Part shown: one piece after another, positions 34,596 to 43,442 of the stretch
Position numbering within the stretch: the first letter of the stretch is position 1
How the letters are laid out: every line of letters starts with the position of its first letter
Source of the DNA: Actinomycetota bacterium
Lineage (GTDB): Bacteria; Actinomycetota; Acidimicrobiia; Acidimicrobiales; Ilumatobacteraceae
Assembly (NCBI GenBank): GCA_016871355.1
Contig: VFZC01000012.1
Location: 1 to 64,000, forward strand
DNA: 64,000 nt
Direction: 5' to 3'
The notes under the pieces: model-generated
What the model saw: only the letters and a program-made list of their open reading frames with translations
Databases searched by the model: none
What the model was told of the DNA's origin: nothing
Translations under genes and position numbers: made by a program

Positions 34596-37448
34596 CTACC
34601 GATCGGCGTACGAACTCAACGGTTCGCAGGTGCACACCAGGTTGCGGTCACCGTAGGCGGCATCGATCCGGCTCACCGGCGTGCGGTACGACGACCGACC
34701 AGCCCCCACCTCACGGGAATACGAACGGGTCCAGTCACCCACGAGGTCGGCCAGCGTGTGAGGAGCATGGCGAAGCGGGCTGTCGTCCACCGCGATTCGA
34801 CCGGATTCCACCTCGTCGATCTCGGCGCGAATGGCGATCATCGCGTCGCAGAAGCGATCGAGCTCGACCCGCGTCTCGCTCTCGGTGGGCTCGATCATCA
34901 GCGTGCCGGCCACCGGGAAGCTCATGGTGGGGGCGTGGAACCCGTGGTCCATCAAACGCTTGGCGACGTCGTCCACATTGACGCCGGTCGCCTTGGTGAT
35001 CGGACGAATGTCGATGATGCACTCGTGGGCCACGAACCCCTCGCGTCCGGTGTACAGAACGGGGAAGTGCGGGGCCAAACGCCGCGCCACGTAATTGGCG
35101 TTGACGATGGCCATTTCGGTCGCGCGACGCAAACCGTCCGGACCCATCAGTCGGATGTACGCCCACGGAATCGGCAGGATGCCAGCCGACCCGACCGGCG
35201 CCGCCGAGACCGCACCGACCACGGCCGAGTCGTCGTGCGGGTGACCAGGCAGGAACGGTGCGAGATGGGCGCGTACGCCGACCGGCCCCACACCGGGGCC
35301 ACCACCACCGTGCGGAATGCAGAACGTCTTGTGCAGGTTCAGATGACTCACGTCGGCTCCGAACTCACCGGGTCGCGCCGTGCCCACCAGAGCGTTGAGA
35401 TTCGCGCCGTCGACGTACACCTGGCCGCCCACTTCATGCACCAGACGGCAGAGTTCGACGATGCCGTCTTCGAACACACCGTGCGTGGAGGGATAGGTGA
35501 CCATGATCGCCGCGACTTTCGAACCATGCGTGTCGATGTGACGCCGCAGATCGTCGAGATCGACGTTGCCGTGGTCGTCGCACGCCACCACGACCACGCG
35601 CATTCCGGCCATCACCGCACTGGCGGCGTTGGTTCCGTGCGCACTCGACGGAATGAGGCACACGTTTCGATCGGTCTCACCACGGCTCCGGTGATACGCG
35701 CGGATGGCGAGCAGGCCGGCCAGTTCACCTTGGCTTCCGGCGTTCGGCTGCAAGCTCACCGCGTCGTAGCCCGTGATCTCGCACAGCCACTGCTCGAGTT
35801 GTGTCACGAGTTGGCGATAGCCCTCCGACTCGTCGGCCGGCGCGAACGGGTGGATGTCGGCGAAACCCGACCAGGTGATGGGTTCCATCTCCGTGGTCGC
35901 GTTCAACTTCATCGTGCACGAACCGAGCGGAATCATCGTGCGATCGAGAGCCAGATCGAGGTCGGCCAGTCGGCGCAGGTACCGCAACATCTCGTGCTCG
36001 GTATGGAACGAGTTGAACGCCGGAGCGGTGAGGATCTCGTCGGAACGCAGAAGTTCGCAGGGCAGACCGACGAGGCGGGCGTCGAATCGACTCAATTCGA
36101 CGTCAGGATTCAGTCCGTCGACGTCGACCCCGAGAGCGCGAAGCAACGCGCACACCTCCGGCAACGTGGTCGCTTCGTCGACCGTGATGCCAAACGTCGA
36201 GGCGTCGATCTGGCGCAGATCGAACCCGGCGCGCCGAGCCGCCGCTCCGGCCGCTCCCGTCGAGTCGACGAACGTGATCGTGTCGAACCACGTGTCGTGG
36301 ACGAGCGAGTAGCCACCGTCTTCGAGGGCGGCGGCGATCACTCCGGCCAGACGATTCACTCGTTCGGCAATCAGCCGCAGTCCGCGTGGACCGTGCCAAC
36401 TGGCGTACAAACCGGCGATGTTGGCCAAGAGGGCCTGGGCAGTACAGATGTTGCTGGTGGCCTTCTCGCGTCGGATGTGCTGTTCACGCGTCTGCAAGGC
36501 CAGGCGTAGGGCCGGACGACCGGCGGCATCGGTGCTCACACCAACCAGACGACCGGGCAGGGTTCGCGCGTGGTTCTCGCGGGTGGCCATGAACGCCGCG
36601 TGCGGGCCGCCGAACCCCATCGGCACACCGAAGCGTTGCGCCGAGCCGATCGCGATGTCGGCGCCGAGACTGCCGGGCGAGGCCAACAACACACAGGCCA
36701 ACGGATCGGTGGCGACGACGGCAATGGCACCGTTGGCATGCAGTTCGTCGATCGTGCCGCGCCAGTCGGCCACACGACCAGTCGACGTCGGATACGACAA
36801 CAGTGCGCCGTACACCGAGGACGGGTCGAGCGGACCACCCACCACCAACTCGATACCGAGCGGCACCGCGCGAGTGCGCATCACGTTGATCGTCTGCGGA
36901 TGGGTGTCGGCGTCCACGTAGAAACGGTCCGATGACGACTTTCCGATGCGCTTGGCCATCGTCATCGCTTCGGCGGCCGCCGTGGCTTCGTCGAGCAACG
37001 ACGCATTGGCCACCGGCAGTCCGGTGAGATCGACGACCATCGTCTGGAAGTTGAGCAACGTCTCCAGACGGCCCTGGCTGATCTCGGGCTGATACGGCGT
37101 GTACGACGTGTACCAGGCCGGGTTCTCCAAGACGTTGCGCTTGATCACCGGGGGAGTGATGGTCTGCGCGTAACCGAGACCGATGAACGAGCGACGCGCG
37201 CGGTTCAGCGCCGCCAGCGCTTTCAGTTCGGCCGTCACGTCGGGTTCGCTGATCGCTGCGGGCAGCGCGAGCGGCGTGCGACGCAGGATCGAGTTCGGAA
37301 TGGTCCGCTCGATGAGTTCGTCGACCGAGTTCGCGCCGATCACGGCGAGCATGTCGGTCATTTCGTCATGACGAATTCCGATGTGTCGCTCGTGGAACGA
37401 CGGAGCGAAGAGCGAGGAGAGTGCTGACGACAACGTGGTCGGGTTCAT
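34596..37448 (-). CDS. gcvP: Glycine dehydrogenase (decarboxylating), P protein
   Basis: GcvP is the pyridoxal-phosphate decarboxylase of glycine cleavage. At 950 residues it is the full-length fused alpha-beta form: an N-terminal half ([17 protein letters not shown]) and a C-terminal half with the PLP lysine in [17 protein letters not shown]. GcvH and gcvT lie on the opposite strand downstream; lpd (L protein) is not in the window. A tandem glycine riboswitch and a hairpin precede the ATG at 37448. Confidence 0.97.
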   Translation of the reverse strand: MNPTTLSSALSSLFAPSFHERHIGIRHDEMTDMLAVIGANSVDELIERTIPNSILRRTPLALPAAISEPDVTAELKALAALNRARRSFIGLGYAQTITPPVIKRNVLENPAWYTSYTPYQPEISQGRLETLLNFQTMVVDLTGLPVANASLLDEATAAAEAMTMAKRIGKSSSDRFYVDADTHPQTINVMRTRAVPLGIELVVGGPLDPSSVYGALLSYPTSTGRVADWRGTIDELHANGAIAVVATDPLACVLLASPGSLGADIAIGSAQRFGVPMGFGGPHAAFMATRENHARTLPGRLVGVSTDAAGRPALRLALQTREQHIRREKATSNICTAQALLANIAGLYASWHGPRGLRLIAERVNRLAGVIAAALEDGGYSLVHDTWFDTITFVDSTGAAGAAARRAGFDLRQIDASTFGITVDEATTLPEVCALLRALGVDVDGLNPDVELSRFDARLVGLPCELLRSDEILTAPAFNSFHTEHEMLRYLRRLADLDLALDRTMIPLGSCTMKLNATTEMEPITWSGFADIHPFAPADESEGYRQLVTQLEQWLCEITGYDAVSLQPNAGSQGELAGLLAIRAYHRSRGETDRNVCLIPSSAHGTNAASAVMAGMRVVVVACDDHGNVDLDDLRRHIDTHGSKVAAIMVTYPSTHGVFEDGIVELCRLVHEVGGQVYVDGANLNALVGTARPGEFGADVSHLNLHKTFCIPHGGGGPGVGPVGVRAHLAPFLPGHPHDDSAVVGAVSAAPVGSAGILPIPWAYIRLMGPDGLRRATEMAIVNANYVARRLAPHFPVLYTGREGFVAHECIIDIRPITKATGVNVDDVAKRLMDHGFHAPTMSFPVAGTLMIEPTESETRVELDRFCDAMIAIRAEIDEVESGRIAVDDSPLRHAPHTLADLVGDWTRSYSREVGAGRSSYRTPVSRIDAAYGDRNLVCTCEPLSSYADR
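37362..37375. other. TTCGTCATGACGAA palindrome, copy A (inside gcvP)
   Basis: A perfect 14-bp palindrome 74-87 bases inside gcvP, encoding part of RHDEM. It is shared with copies at 41856 and 49621; see findings. Confidence 0.6.
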
Positions 37449-37472
37449 GGAAGCCTTTCGTCGGTTGCTTCC
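37449..37472 (-). promoter_or_regulatory. hairpin masking the gcvP ribosome site (riboswitch expression platform)
   Basis: On the minus strand GGAAGC and GCTTCC form a 6-bp stem around a 12-base loop containing AAAGG, directly before the gcvP ATG. Such a hairpin could regulate initiation in response to glycine binding upstream. Confidence 0.55.
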
Positions 37473-37473
37473 C

Positions 37474-37650
37474 CCGCTGTCTCTCCGCCGAGGCGGACCT
37501 GAGAGCTTCGGCGCCGGAGCGCCTTTCCCCGTCGGTGCGGCGAACCGCTTTCCAGCGTTGTCTCACCCATCCGGTCCGGTTGCCTGAGAGATTCCGGGGT
37601 GGTTGCTCCTTCGGCGCCCCGGTGCTGGCGGCACCGTTGCTCTCCCGGTG
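37474..37650 (-). ncRNA. Tandem glycine riboswitch upstream of gcvP
   Basis: Two glycine aptamers in series in the gcvP leader. The first (about 37650-37560) reads GGGAGAGC, then GCCGAAGGAGCAA and AATCTCTCAGGCAA. The second (about 37559-37474) has a CGCTG/CAGCG closing stem, then GCGCCGAAGCTCTCAGG. These are the conserved gcvT-element sequences. Glycine binding normally turns on glycine cleavage genes. A likely -10 (TACGGT) lies just upstream near 37666-37671. Confidence 0.9.
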
Positions 37651-37731
37651 GGTTCAACGACATCCGCACCGTACATCGCGGCCGGCGAGTGGATGGGGAC
37701 CAGCCGACCCGTTTGGGGCATAGTGACCAAC

Positions 37732-38472
37732 ATGACGACTTCGACCGCCCTCGACACCGCCCGTCGTATCGCCGCACCCGTCGGCATGCTCGGCGGCAGC
37801 TTCATGCTCGACCCGTCCGTCCTCGGCGCCGGCAAGGAGGCTGGCTACCCGAACGGCTTCGTGTACTACGTGGTGGGACGGGGTGGTGTGCTCGGTGACG
37901 TGCACGCCGACGTGGTGGTGAGCGCCTTCGGCTTCTTCGCGCCCGATCTGGTGTCGAAGATGTGGAACTCGCAGGTCGAGAGTCCGCGCGCGGCCGCCGA
38001 TCGCTACACCGCCGGATGTCAGGAATGGGGGAGGACTCGTTTGGCCGGCTGGACCGGCGCGACTCGCCTGGCCGAGTTGCTGTCGACCGTCGTCGAACGA
38101 GCCGACCCGACCGGACTGGCCCTCTTCGCGGGCTGGCGCGCCCAAGCCCGGCCGTCCGACGCCGAGGGACGCTGCTACCAATTGCTCCACGTGTTGCGCG
38201 AACTTCGCGGCTGCGTCCACATCGTGGCCGTGCTGGCCAGTGGCCTCAGCCCGTTGCAGGCGGTGCTGTCGAACCCGACCGGCGGGCCCGAGACCGCTCA
38301 ACGATTCGGCTGGGCCGGCGATCTGCCGAACGTCGATCGCGCGTCATTCGACACCGCTGAGAACCTCACCAACACCTTGATGGCCGGGCACCTGTCGGTG
38401 CTCGATGCCAACGAACTCGCCGAACTGGGCGATCTCGTCGCGGCCGCCTCGTCGCACGTGTTCGGAAAGTGA
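37732..38472 (+). CDS. SCO6745 family hypothetical protein
   Basis: 246 residues, helical, with no signal peptide. The opening TARRIAAPVGMLGGSFML and the segment YVVGRGGVLGDVHADVV match the actinobacterial SCO6745 family, whose members are uncharacterised. The ATG at 37732 is taken because CATAGT ends 7 bases upstream; a frame from 37603 would run through the riboswitch. It ends seven bases before the convergent LLM gene. Confidence 0.72.
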   Translation: MTTSTALDTARRIAAPVGMLGGSFMLDPSVLGAGKEAGYPNGFVYYVVGRGGVLGDVHADVVVSAFGFFAPDLVSKMWNSQVESPRAAADRYTAGCQEWGRTRLAGWTGATRLAELLSTVVERADPTGLALFAGWRAQARPSDAEGRCYQLLHVLRELRGCVHIVAVLASGLSPLQAVLSNPTGGPETAQRFGWAGDLPNVDRASFDTAENLTNTLMAGHLSVLDANELAELGDLVAAASSHVFGK

Positions 38473-38479
38473 CGTCGCG

Positions 38480-39637
38480 TCAGCGCGCGGCTTTGACCGC
38501 CTCGTAGTCGGCGATCGCGGTGAGTTGCGCGCCCAGCGTCGCATCGACCCAACGTGACCCAGCACCCACCACGCGGTCGTAACTCGCCTGCGCGGCCGAC
38601 AGCTGATCGTTGAAGTACGGCATGACGCGTTCGGCAACCAACTCGTACGAGCGGAGCGTCTGGTGCCAATCGGCCAAGTCGGCTCCGAGGAACATGTAGC
38701 AACCGAAACCACCGGTCTTGTCGAGCAGTCGTTCGATCTGCGCGATGGCCATCTCGGGAGTACCGATCACCATGCGACCCGAATCGTTGGCCTCGTCGAC
38801 CCACTCGTCGAAGTCTTCGGGCGGCGGCGGAGCACTCGGGTCGCCAACCGGGATGATGTGACTCAAGTAGTCCCAGACCCAACGCAATCCGTAACGACAA
38901 TTCTCACGCGCCTGCTTCTCGGTCTCGGCGATGTGCATCGGACCCATGAGACGCGCCTTCGAGCGATCGACGGTGTGTCCGTGAAGGGAAGCCTCGTCCT
39001 CCCACACCTTGAGGTTGTAGTCGAGCACTTGGAACGCGGCCGGCTCGGTGGCGGCGATCGACAGCAGACCCACGCCGTACTTGCCGGCCAACTTCGAACC
39101 CGATGGCGACATCGAGGATGCGACCACGATGTCGAAGTCGCTGTACGGCCTCATCTGCAACACCGCTTCGTTGCACGTGTACCAATCGGTCGACTCGGTG
39201 ACGGTCTCACCACGGAACAGTCGCATGATCACGTCGAGTGACTGCTCCATGCGCGGACGCTGCGTCATCGGGTCGATGCCGAGCATGTACGCGTCGGACG
39301 TGAGTTGACCCGGTCCGGCGCCGAACATCATGCGACCGCGAGTCAGGTGGTCGAGCATGACGATGCGATCGGCCAACATGAACGGGTGGTGGTAGGGCAA
39401 CGACGAGACGCCCGTACCCAACTTGATGTGCTTGGTTCGTTCGGCTGCGGCCGCGATGAACACTTCGGGTGAGGCGATCAGCTCGGAGCCGGCCGAATGG
39501 TGCTCGCCGATCCAGGCCTCGTGGTAGCCGAGGCGGTCGAGGTGCTCGACCAGTTGAAGGTTGCGGTGCAGAGCCAAGGTCGGGTTGATCCCGGTCTTGT
39601 GCATGGGCGGCATGAAGATTCCGAAGCGCAGACTCAT
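38480..39637 (-). CDS. LLM-class flavin-dependent oxidoreductase
   Basis: A 385-residue bacterial-luciferase-like TIM barrel with WIGEHHSAG, LGTGVSSLPYHHPF and RGRMMFGAGPG. It probably uses FMNH2 or F420; the substrate is unknown (alkanal or terpene monooxygenase-like). The start is uncertain among ATG 39637, 39646 and 39673; I chose 39637 for the typical SLRFGIFMPP opening. An inverted repeat lies just upstream. Confidence 0.82.
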   Translation of the reverse strand: MSLRFGIFMPPMHKTGINPTLALHRNLQLVEHLDRLGYHEAWIGEHHSAGSELIASPEVFIAAAAERTKHIKLGTGVSSLPYHHPFMLADRIVMLDHLTRGRMMFGAGPGQLTSDAYMLGIDPMTQRPRMEQSLDVIMRLFRGETVTESTDWYTCNEAVLQMRPYSDFDIVVASSMSPSGSKLAGKYGVGLLSIAATEPAAFQVLDYNLKVWEDEASLHGHTVDRSKARLMGPMHIAETEKQARENCRYGLRWVWDYLSHIIPVGDPSAPPPPEDFDEWVDEANDSGRMVIGTPEMAIAQIERLLDKTGGFGCYMFLGADLADWHQTLRSYELVAERVMPYFNDQLSAAQASYDRVVGAGSRWVDATLGAQLTAIADYEAVKAAR

Positions 39638-39648
39638 GCCTTTCATGT

Positions 39649-39664
39649 TGGCACGGTCGTGCCA
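39649..39664. promoter_or_regulatory. inverted repeat upstream of LLM gene
   Basis: TGGCACG-GT-CGTGCCA has 7-bp perfect arms and lies 11 bases before the LLM ATG. It could be an operator. The facing gene on the other side ends at 39698. Confidence 0.35.
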
Positions 39665-39697
39665 GACGACCATTCAGTCAAGACTTCGGTCGACTGG

Positions 39698-40918
39698 TCA
39701 GTCGACTGTTCCGTAGGCGCCAGCCGAGCCGGTGCTCGCCGCCGATGCCGCCTCGTTCGCCGCGGCGGCCAGATCGGCCACGAAATCGTCGATCACCTGG
39801 TCGTGCACCGCGTTCACGGTGCAATGCAGCGATGGGGGAGGGGATTGCCGATCGACGTACCAGCCCTTGGCGGCCAGCGAATCGGCGATCGCGAAGGGGT
39901 CGACCCGATCGGACCCGAACGACAAGAGGGTCGAATCGGGACGGGCCCGCAGAACGAGATCGGGATGGGCGTCGACCGCGTCGGCCAGCCGCAACGCGGC
40001 CCGGCGCGCACGCATCGTGAGGTCGCGGTAACCGTCGTCGCCCAGGTAGCGCAGCACCGCCCAGGCGGCCGCCATGGGTCCGCCGCTCTTGGTGCCGAGG
40101 ATGCCCGACGAGCCGTACAGACCGCCCAGCCAGTTGTCGGTCACGAACGTCTGCAGAGCGCGCAACGCCTTCGTGCGGTACACGACGACCGACGCACCCT
40201 TCGACGTGTAGCCGTACTTGTGGAGATCGACCGACATGCTCGTGACACCCGGGACCGCGAAGTTCCAAGGGGCGACGGTCTCACCCGCCCGCTCGAGGAA
40301 GTGGAGTGTGATTCCACCCATGCACGCGTCAACGTGACACAGCAAGTCACGCGACTGCGCGAGCGATGCGATGGCCGGAATCGGATCGATCACACCTTGC
40401 GGGTACTGCGGCGCCGAGCCCACGAGCATCACCGTGTTCTCGTCGATCAGCGACTCCATGGCCGCGACGTCGGCGCGCCAATCGTCGCGTGCCGGCGCGC
40501 GACGCGCTTCGACTCCGAAGTAGTAGCAACCCTTCTCGAACGCCGCGTGTGCTGACGCCGGCATCACGACGTTGGGGGAGGAGACTCCACGTTCGCGACG
40601 ACCGAACTCGCGCGACGCCTTCACCGCGAGCAAGATCGATTCGGTACCACCACTCGTCATGAACCCAGCGCCGCTGTCGGGTGCCGAGAGCCACCCGCTC
40701 ACCGTCGACACCACATCGGATTGAAAGCGACGCAGACTCGGAAACGCATCGACGTTCAACCCGTTGGCCGAGCCATACATCGCGAACGCCTCGTCGGCCA
40801 CCCGTTGAACGTCAGGTCCGGCGTAGTAGGCGAGCGAGAACGCCCGTCCGTTCTTCCACGCGATGTCGTCGACTCCCAGTGCGGCCACGTCGCCGAGAAC
40901 GTCATCGATACGGCTCAT
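39698..40918 (-). CDS. PLP-dependent decarboxylase, sphingosine-1-phosphate lyase-like
   Basis: 406 residues. Group II decarboxylase fold: FMTSGGTESILLAVKA, HVDACMGG (PLP Asp region) and the Schiff-base lysine in SVDLHKYGYTSKGAS, followed by GSSGILGTKSGGPMAAAW. The last two segments resemble eukaryotic sphingosine-1-phosphate lyase more than glutamate or tyrosine decarboxylases. The ATG at 40918 has TACGGT 6 bases upstream. The natural substrate is open. Confidence 0.83.
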   Translation of the reverse strand: MSRIDDVLGDVAALGVDDIAWKNGRAFSLAYYAGPDVQRVADEAFAMYGSANGLNVDAFPSLRRFQSDVVSTVSGWLSAPDSGAGFMTSGGTESILLAVKASREFGRRERGVSSPNVVMPASAHAAFEKGCYYFGVEARRAPARDDWRADVAAMESLIDENTVMLVGSAPQYPQGVIDPIPAIASLAQSRDLLCHVDACMGGITLHFLERAGETVAPWNFAVPGVTSMSVDLHKYGYTSKGASVVVYRTKALRALQTFVTDNWLGGLYGSSGILGTKSGGPMAAAWAVLRYLGDDGYRDLTMRARRAALRLADAVDAHPDLVLRARPDSTLLSFGSDRVDPFAIADSLAAKGWYVDRQSPPPSLHCTVNAVHDQVIDDFVADLAAAANEAASAASTGSAGAYGTVD

Positions 40919-40924
40919 GACTCC

Positions 40925-40997
40925 ACCGTAGATGCCGTCCATCGTCGTGGGCGGCGCCGACGTCCATGGCGAACGAGCGAACGACGCCAACTAACGT
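40925..40997. promoter_or_regulatory. divergent leaderless promoters of decarboxylase and FKBP
   Basis: Minus strand: TACGGT at 40930-40925, 6 bases before the decarboxylase ATG. Plus strand: TAACGT at 40992-40997, 6 bases before the FKBP ATG. Confidence 0.45.
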
Positions 40998-41003
40998 CGT
41001 GCC

Positions 41004-41381
41004 ATGGCCTCCAACAACAAACCCGTCATCACCGTGCCCGCTGGCGATCCGCCCTTCGAACTCGTGATCGAGGACGTGACGGTGGGCGACGGCAAAGAGG
41101 CCACCACCGGGAGCCGGCCCGTCATGCACTACGTGGGTGTCTCGTGGAGCACCGGACGCGAGTTCGACGCCTCGTGGGATCGCGGCGACACCTTCGACTT
41201 CCGCCTGGGTGCCGGTGAAGTGATCGGGGGATGGGACCGCGGGGTGGCCGGAATGCGCGTCGGCGGCCGGCGTCGCCTCACCATCCCACCGCATCTCGGC
41301 TACGGAGCACGCGGTGCCGGTGGCGTGATCAAGCCGAACGAAACGCTGATCTTCGTCGTCGATCTGCTCGACGTTCGCTGA
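41004..41381 (+). CDS. FKBP-type peptidyl-prolyl cis-trans isomerase
   Basis: 125 residues, a single FKBP domain without signal peptide, so cytoplasmic. Typical segments are MHYVGVSWSTGREFDASWDRG, VIGGWDRGVAGMRVGGRRRLTIP and LGYGARG, with the ligand-pocket Trp and Tyr. It catalyses prolyl isomerisation in protein folding. Similar short FKBPs are common in Actinobacteria. A GC hairpin follows its stop. Confidence 0.92.
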   Translation: MASNNKPVITVPAGDPPFELVIEDVTVGDGKEATTGSRPVMHYVGVSWSTGREFDASWDRGDTFDFRLGAGEVIGGWDRGVAGMRVGGRRRLTIPPHLGYGARGAGGVIKPNETLIFVVDLLDVR

Positions 41382-41390
41382 CGTTCGGCG

Positions 41391-41418
41391 CGACCAGGGG
41401 AGAGCCCCGTTGCGGTCG
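41391..41418 (+). terminator. possible terminator hairpin after FKBP gene
   Basis: The GGGG-AGAG-CCCC stem is nested inside a CGACC/GGTCG stem, 9 bases after the FKBP stop. It lacks a T-run, so it is only terminator-like. Confidence 0.4.
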
Positions 41419-41505
41419 TCGGCGGATTCGACCTGGTCGTGGACCAGATCGAAGTGACATAACGGATATTATGGGCAGTTATGGGCAACCGAATCCCGGG
41501 CCCGG

Positions 41506-41865
41506 TCATTGACCGAACGGTTTGAGCGTTCGCTCCTGCAACGGCCGGGCCGCCTCGAGCAGCCACTCCAACGACTCGCGCAACGACGACGCCGTCGACT
41601 TGGCGCTCAACTCCTTCTCCGTGTCGGCGATCGCACACGTGAGGACGTACAGATCGTCGTACAGCGCATCGAGTTCGGCTCGCGCCACCACCAACTCGTT
41701 CTCGCTCAGCTGTAACTCCTGGGCCCGTTGACGACCCACCCAGTCCCATTGCCGGCAGGCCTGCCCGCAGAACTCCTTCTTGCGGCCCGGTCCGGTCTGC
41801 TTGGGCAGGACCCGTCGGCAGTACCGACAGCGCGGACCCGTCTCGCGCTTGACTGATTTCGTCAT
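41506..41865 (-). CDS. Zinc-finger coiled-coil hypothetical protein
   Basis: 119 residues. An N-terminal zinc site C13-x2-C16...C33-x3-C37 (CRYCRR, FCGQAC), then a long charged helix (LQLSENELVVARAELDALYD) suitable for a coiled coil. The family is not recognised; similar small finger proteins occur in Actinobacteria. The ATG at 41865 lies within an 18-bp palindrome. A frame extending to 42288 runs under the threonine aldolase gene and is not believed. Confidence 0.72.
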   Translation of the reverse strand: MTKSVKRETGPRCRYCRRVLPKQTGPGRKKEFCGQACRQWDWVGRQRAQELQLSENELVVARAELDALYDDLYVLTCAIADTEKELSAKSTASSLRESLEWLLEAARPLQERTLKPFGQ

Positions 41866-41873
41866 GACGAAAT
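41856..41873. promoter_or_regulatory. ATTTCGTCATGACGAAAT palindrome, copy B
   Basis: A perfect 18-bp palindrome that contains the start codon of the minus-strand zinc-finger gene and lies 79 bases before the threonine aldolase GTG. Confidence 0.6.
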
Positions 41874-41952
41874 GATGGTCGATACACGGGTGCTGACCGC
41901 GGATGGTCGCAAACACCGTTCGGTGGCCAGCGTCGTCCGACAGACTGACGCC

Positions 41953-43005
41953 GTGCCCACTACACCCGTTCATCGCTTCGCGAGTGACAACAACGCCGGC
42001 GTTCACCCGGCGGTTCTCGACGCCATTGCTCGCGCCAACGCCGGACACGCCACCGCATATGGCGACGACGAGTGGACGGAGCGGGCCAACGGGCTCTTCG
42101 ACGAACTCTTCGGCCGTCCGGTCGACACGTACATGGTGTGGGGCGGCACCGGCGCCAATGTTCTCGCGCTGGCCACGATGCTCTCCCCCGCTGGTGCGGT
42201 GGTGTGCACCGACTCGTCGCACATCAACGTCGACGAGACCGGCGCGCCCGAGCGAGTACTCGGCGCGAAGTTGATCGACGTCCCGCACCGCAACGGCAAG
42301 CTCTCACCCGAACAGATCGAAGAGTTCGCGCACTTCCGCGGCGTCATGCACCACGTGCAACCGAGCGTCGTGTCCATCACTCAGAGCACCGAGTGGGGAA
42401 CCCTTTACTCCCCTGACGAGGTCGCCGCGATCTGCGATGTCGCTCATCGACTCGGCATGACCGTCCATCTCGACGGCGCTCGCATCGCCAACGCCACGGT
42501 TGCGCTCGGTGGAAACGTGAACGCGTTGCGTTCGTTCACCGTCGACGCCGGTGTCGACGTGGTGTCGTTCGGGGGCGCGAAGAACGGCATGATGCACGGC
42601 GAGGCCGTCGTGTACCTCGACCGTTCGCTCGCGAAGTCGGCGCAGTACGTGCGCAAGCAAGTGACCCAGTTGCCGTCGAAGGTGCGCTACATCTCGGCCC
42701 AGTTCATCGCCTTGCTCGAGAACGATCTCTGGATCGCCAACGCCCGCCACGCCAACGACATGGCCCAGGTTCTGTACGCGGCCGTCCGCGACGTCCCTGG
42801 CGTCGAACTGTCCGGCCCTCCCGCGGTCAACAGCCTCTACCCCTCCCTGCCCCCGGCCCTGATCGAACCGCTGCGTGACTGGTCGTTCTTCTACGACTGG
42901 GACGTGCACCACCACCAGGTCCGGTGGATGACGGCCTGGGACACCACCCCGGCCGACGTCGAGGCATTCGCCCAGGGTGTACGCCACTTCGCGGCCCCGG
43001 CCTGA
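41953..43005 (+). CDS. Low-specificity L-threonine aldolase-like PLP enzyme
   Basis: 350 residues. The fold-type I aldolase shows FASDNNAGVHPAV, MVWGGTGANVLAL, CTDSSHINVDETG and the PLP lysine in SFGGAKNGMMHGEA. It would cleave threonine or allothreonine to glycine and acetaldehyde. The GTG at 41953 is preferred because family alignment starts at VHRFASDN; the upstream ATG at 41872 adds unrelated residues. It links to glycine metabolism, as do the gcv genes in this window. Confidence 0.88.
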   Translation: MPTTPVHRFASDNNAGVHPAVLDAIARANAGHATAYGDDEWTERANGLFDELFGRPVDTYMVWGGTGANVLALATMLSPAGAVVCTDSSHINVDETGAPERVLGAKLIDVPHRNGKLSPEQIEEFAHFRGVMHHVQPSVVSITQSTEWGTLYSPDEVAAICDVAHRLGMTVHLDGARIANATVALGGNVNALRSFTVDAGVDVVSFGGAKNGMMHGEAVVYLDRSLAKSAQYVRKQVTQLPSKVRYISAQFIALLENDLWIANARHANDMAQVLYAAVRDVPGVELSGPPAVNSLYPSLPPALIEPLRDWSFFYDWDVHHHQVRWMTAWDTTPADVEAFAQGVRHFAAPA

Positions 43006-43044
43006 GCCATGTCGACTCCCTGACCGACGTCACACGGCTCTTTA

Positions 43045-43074
43045 TTGACCGGCCGATCATTTCGCTCCTACCTT
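43045..43074 (+). promoter_or_regulatory. promoter upstream of whiB
   Basis: TTGACC at 43045-43050 and TACCTT at 43069-43074, with 18 bases between them. This is the clearest -35/-10 pair in the window. It would give the whiB transcript a leader of roughly 30 bases. Confidence 0.5.
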
Positions 43075-43111
43075 GCCGATTGGAGGTTGTACTCGAGCGA
43101 CTGGGGGTCGT

Positions 43112-43411
43112 GTGAACGCAGCGGAGATCATCATCACGCGTCGGCAGTCCGATGATGCCTGGATGGCCAAAGGCGCGTGCCGTGGCCTCACACATCTGTT
43201 CTTCCCATCGTCGGCCGAACGGCCCCAAGCCCGCGAGCGTCGCGAGGCCCAGGCGCGCCAAGTGTGTGCATCGTGCACCGTTCAGACCACCTGCCGCGAG
43301 TTCGCGCGCACGCACCACGAGTACGGCTTGTGGGGTGGCGAGAGCGAGGACGAGCGTCACGAAGCCGGCTTCCGCCTCATCGCACCCATCGGTATCCGCG
43401 CCGCATCCTGA
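43112..43411 (+). CDS. WhiB family iron-sulfur regulator
   Basis: 99 residues. Four cluster cysteines are present (C23; C52, C55, C61 in CASCTVQTTC), followed by the G-W turn GLWGGESEDER and a short C-terminal tail. WhiB proteins bind a 4Fe-4S cluster and partner the principal sigma factor. The GTG at 43112 has GGGGG 5 bases upstream; a TTG at 43073 is less likely. Which WhiB subfamily it is cannot be settled; the tail lacks a long basic AT-hook. Confidence 0.9.
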   Translation: MNAAEIIITRRQSDDAWMAKGACRGLTHLFFPSSAERPQARERREAQARQVCASCTVQTTCREFARTHHEYGLWGGESEDERHEAGFRLIAPIGIRAAS

Positions 43412-43442
43412 TTTCCCGGTTCTCGCCTGGCAATACTGAGGC

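Noticed and set aside
34563-36509. Plus-strand open frame of 648 residues opposite gcvP
   Set aside because: Antisense shadow; the minus strand is an intact gcvP with its riboswitch.
41382-41505. tRNA or small RNA gene in the 124-base gap
   Set aside because: No cloverleaf or T-loop sequence can be traced; only the terminator-like hairpin is visible.
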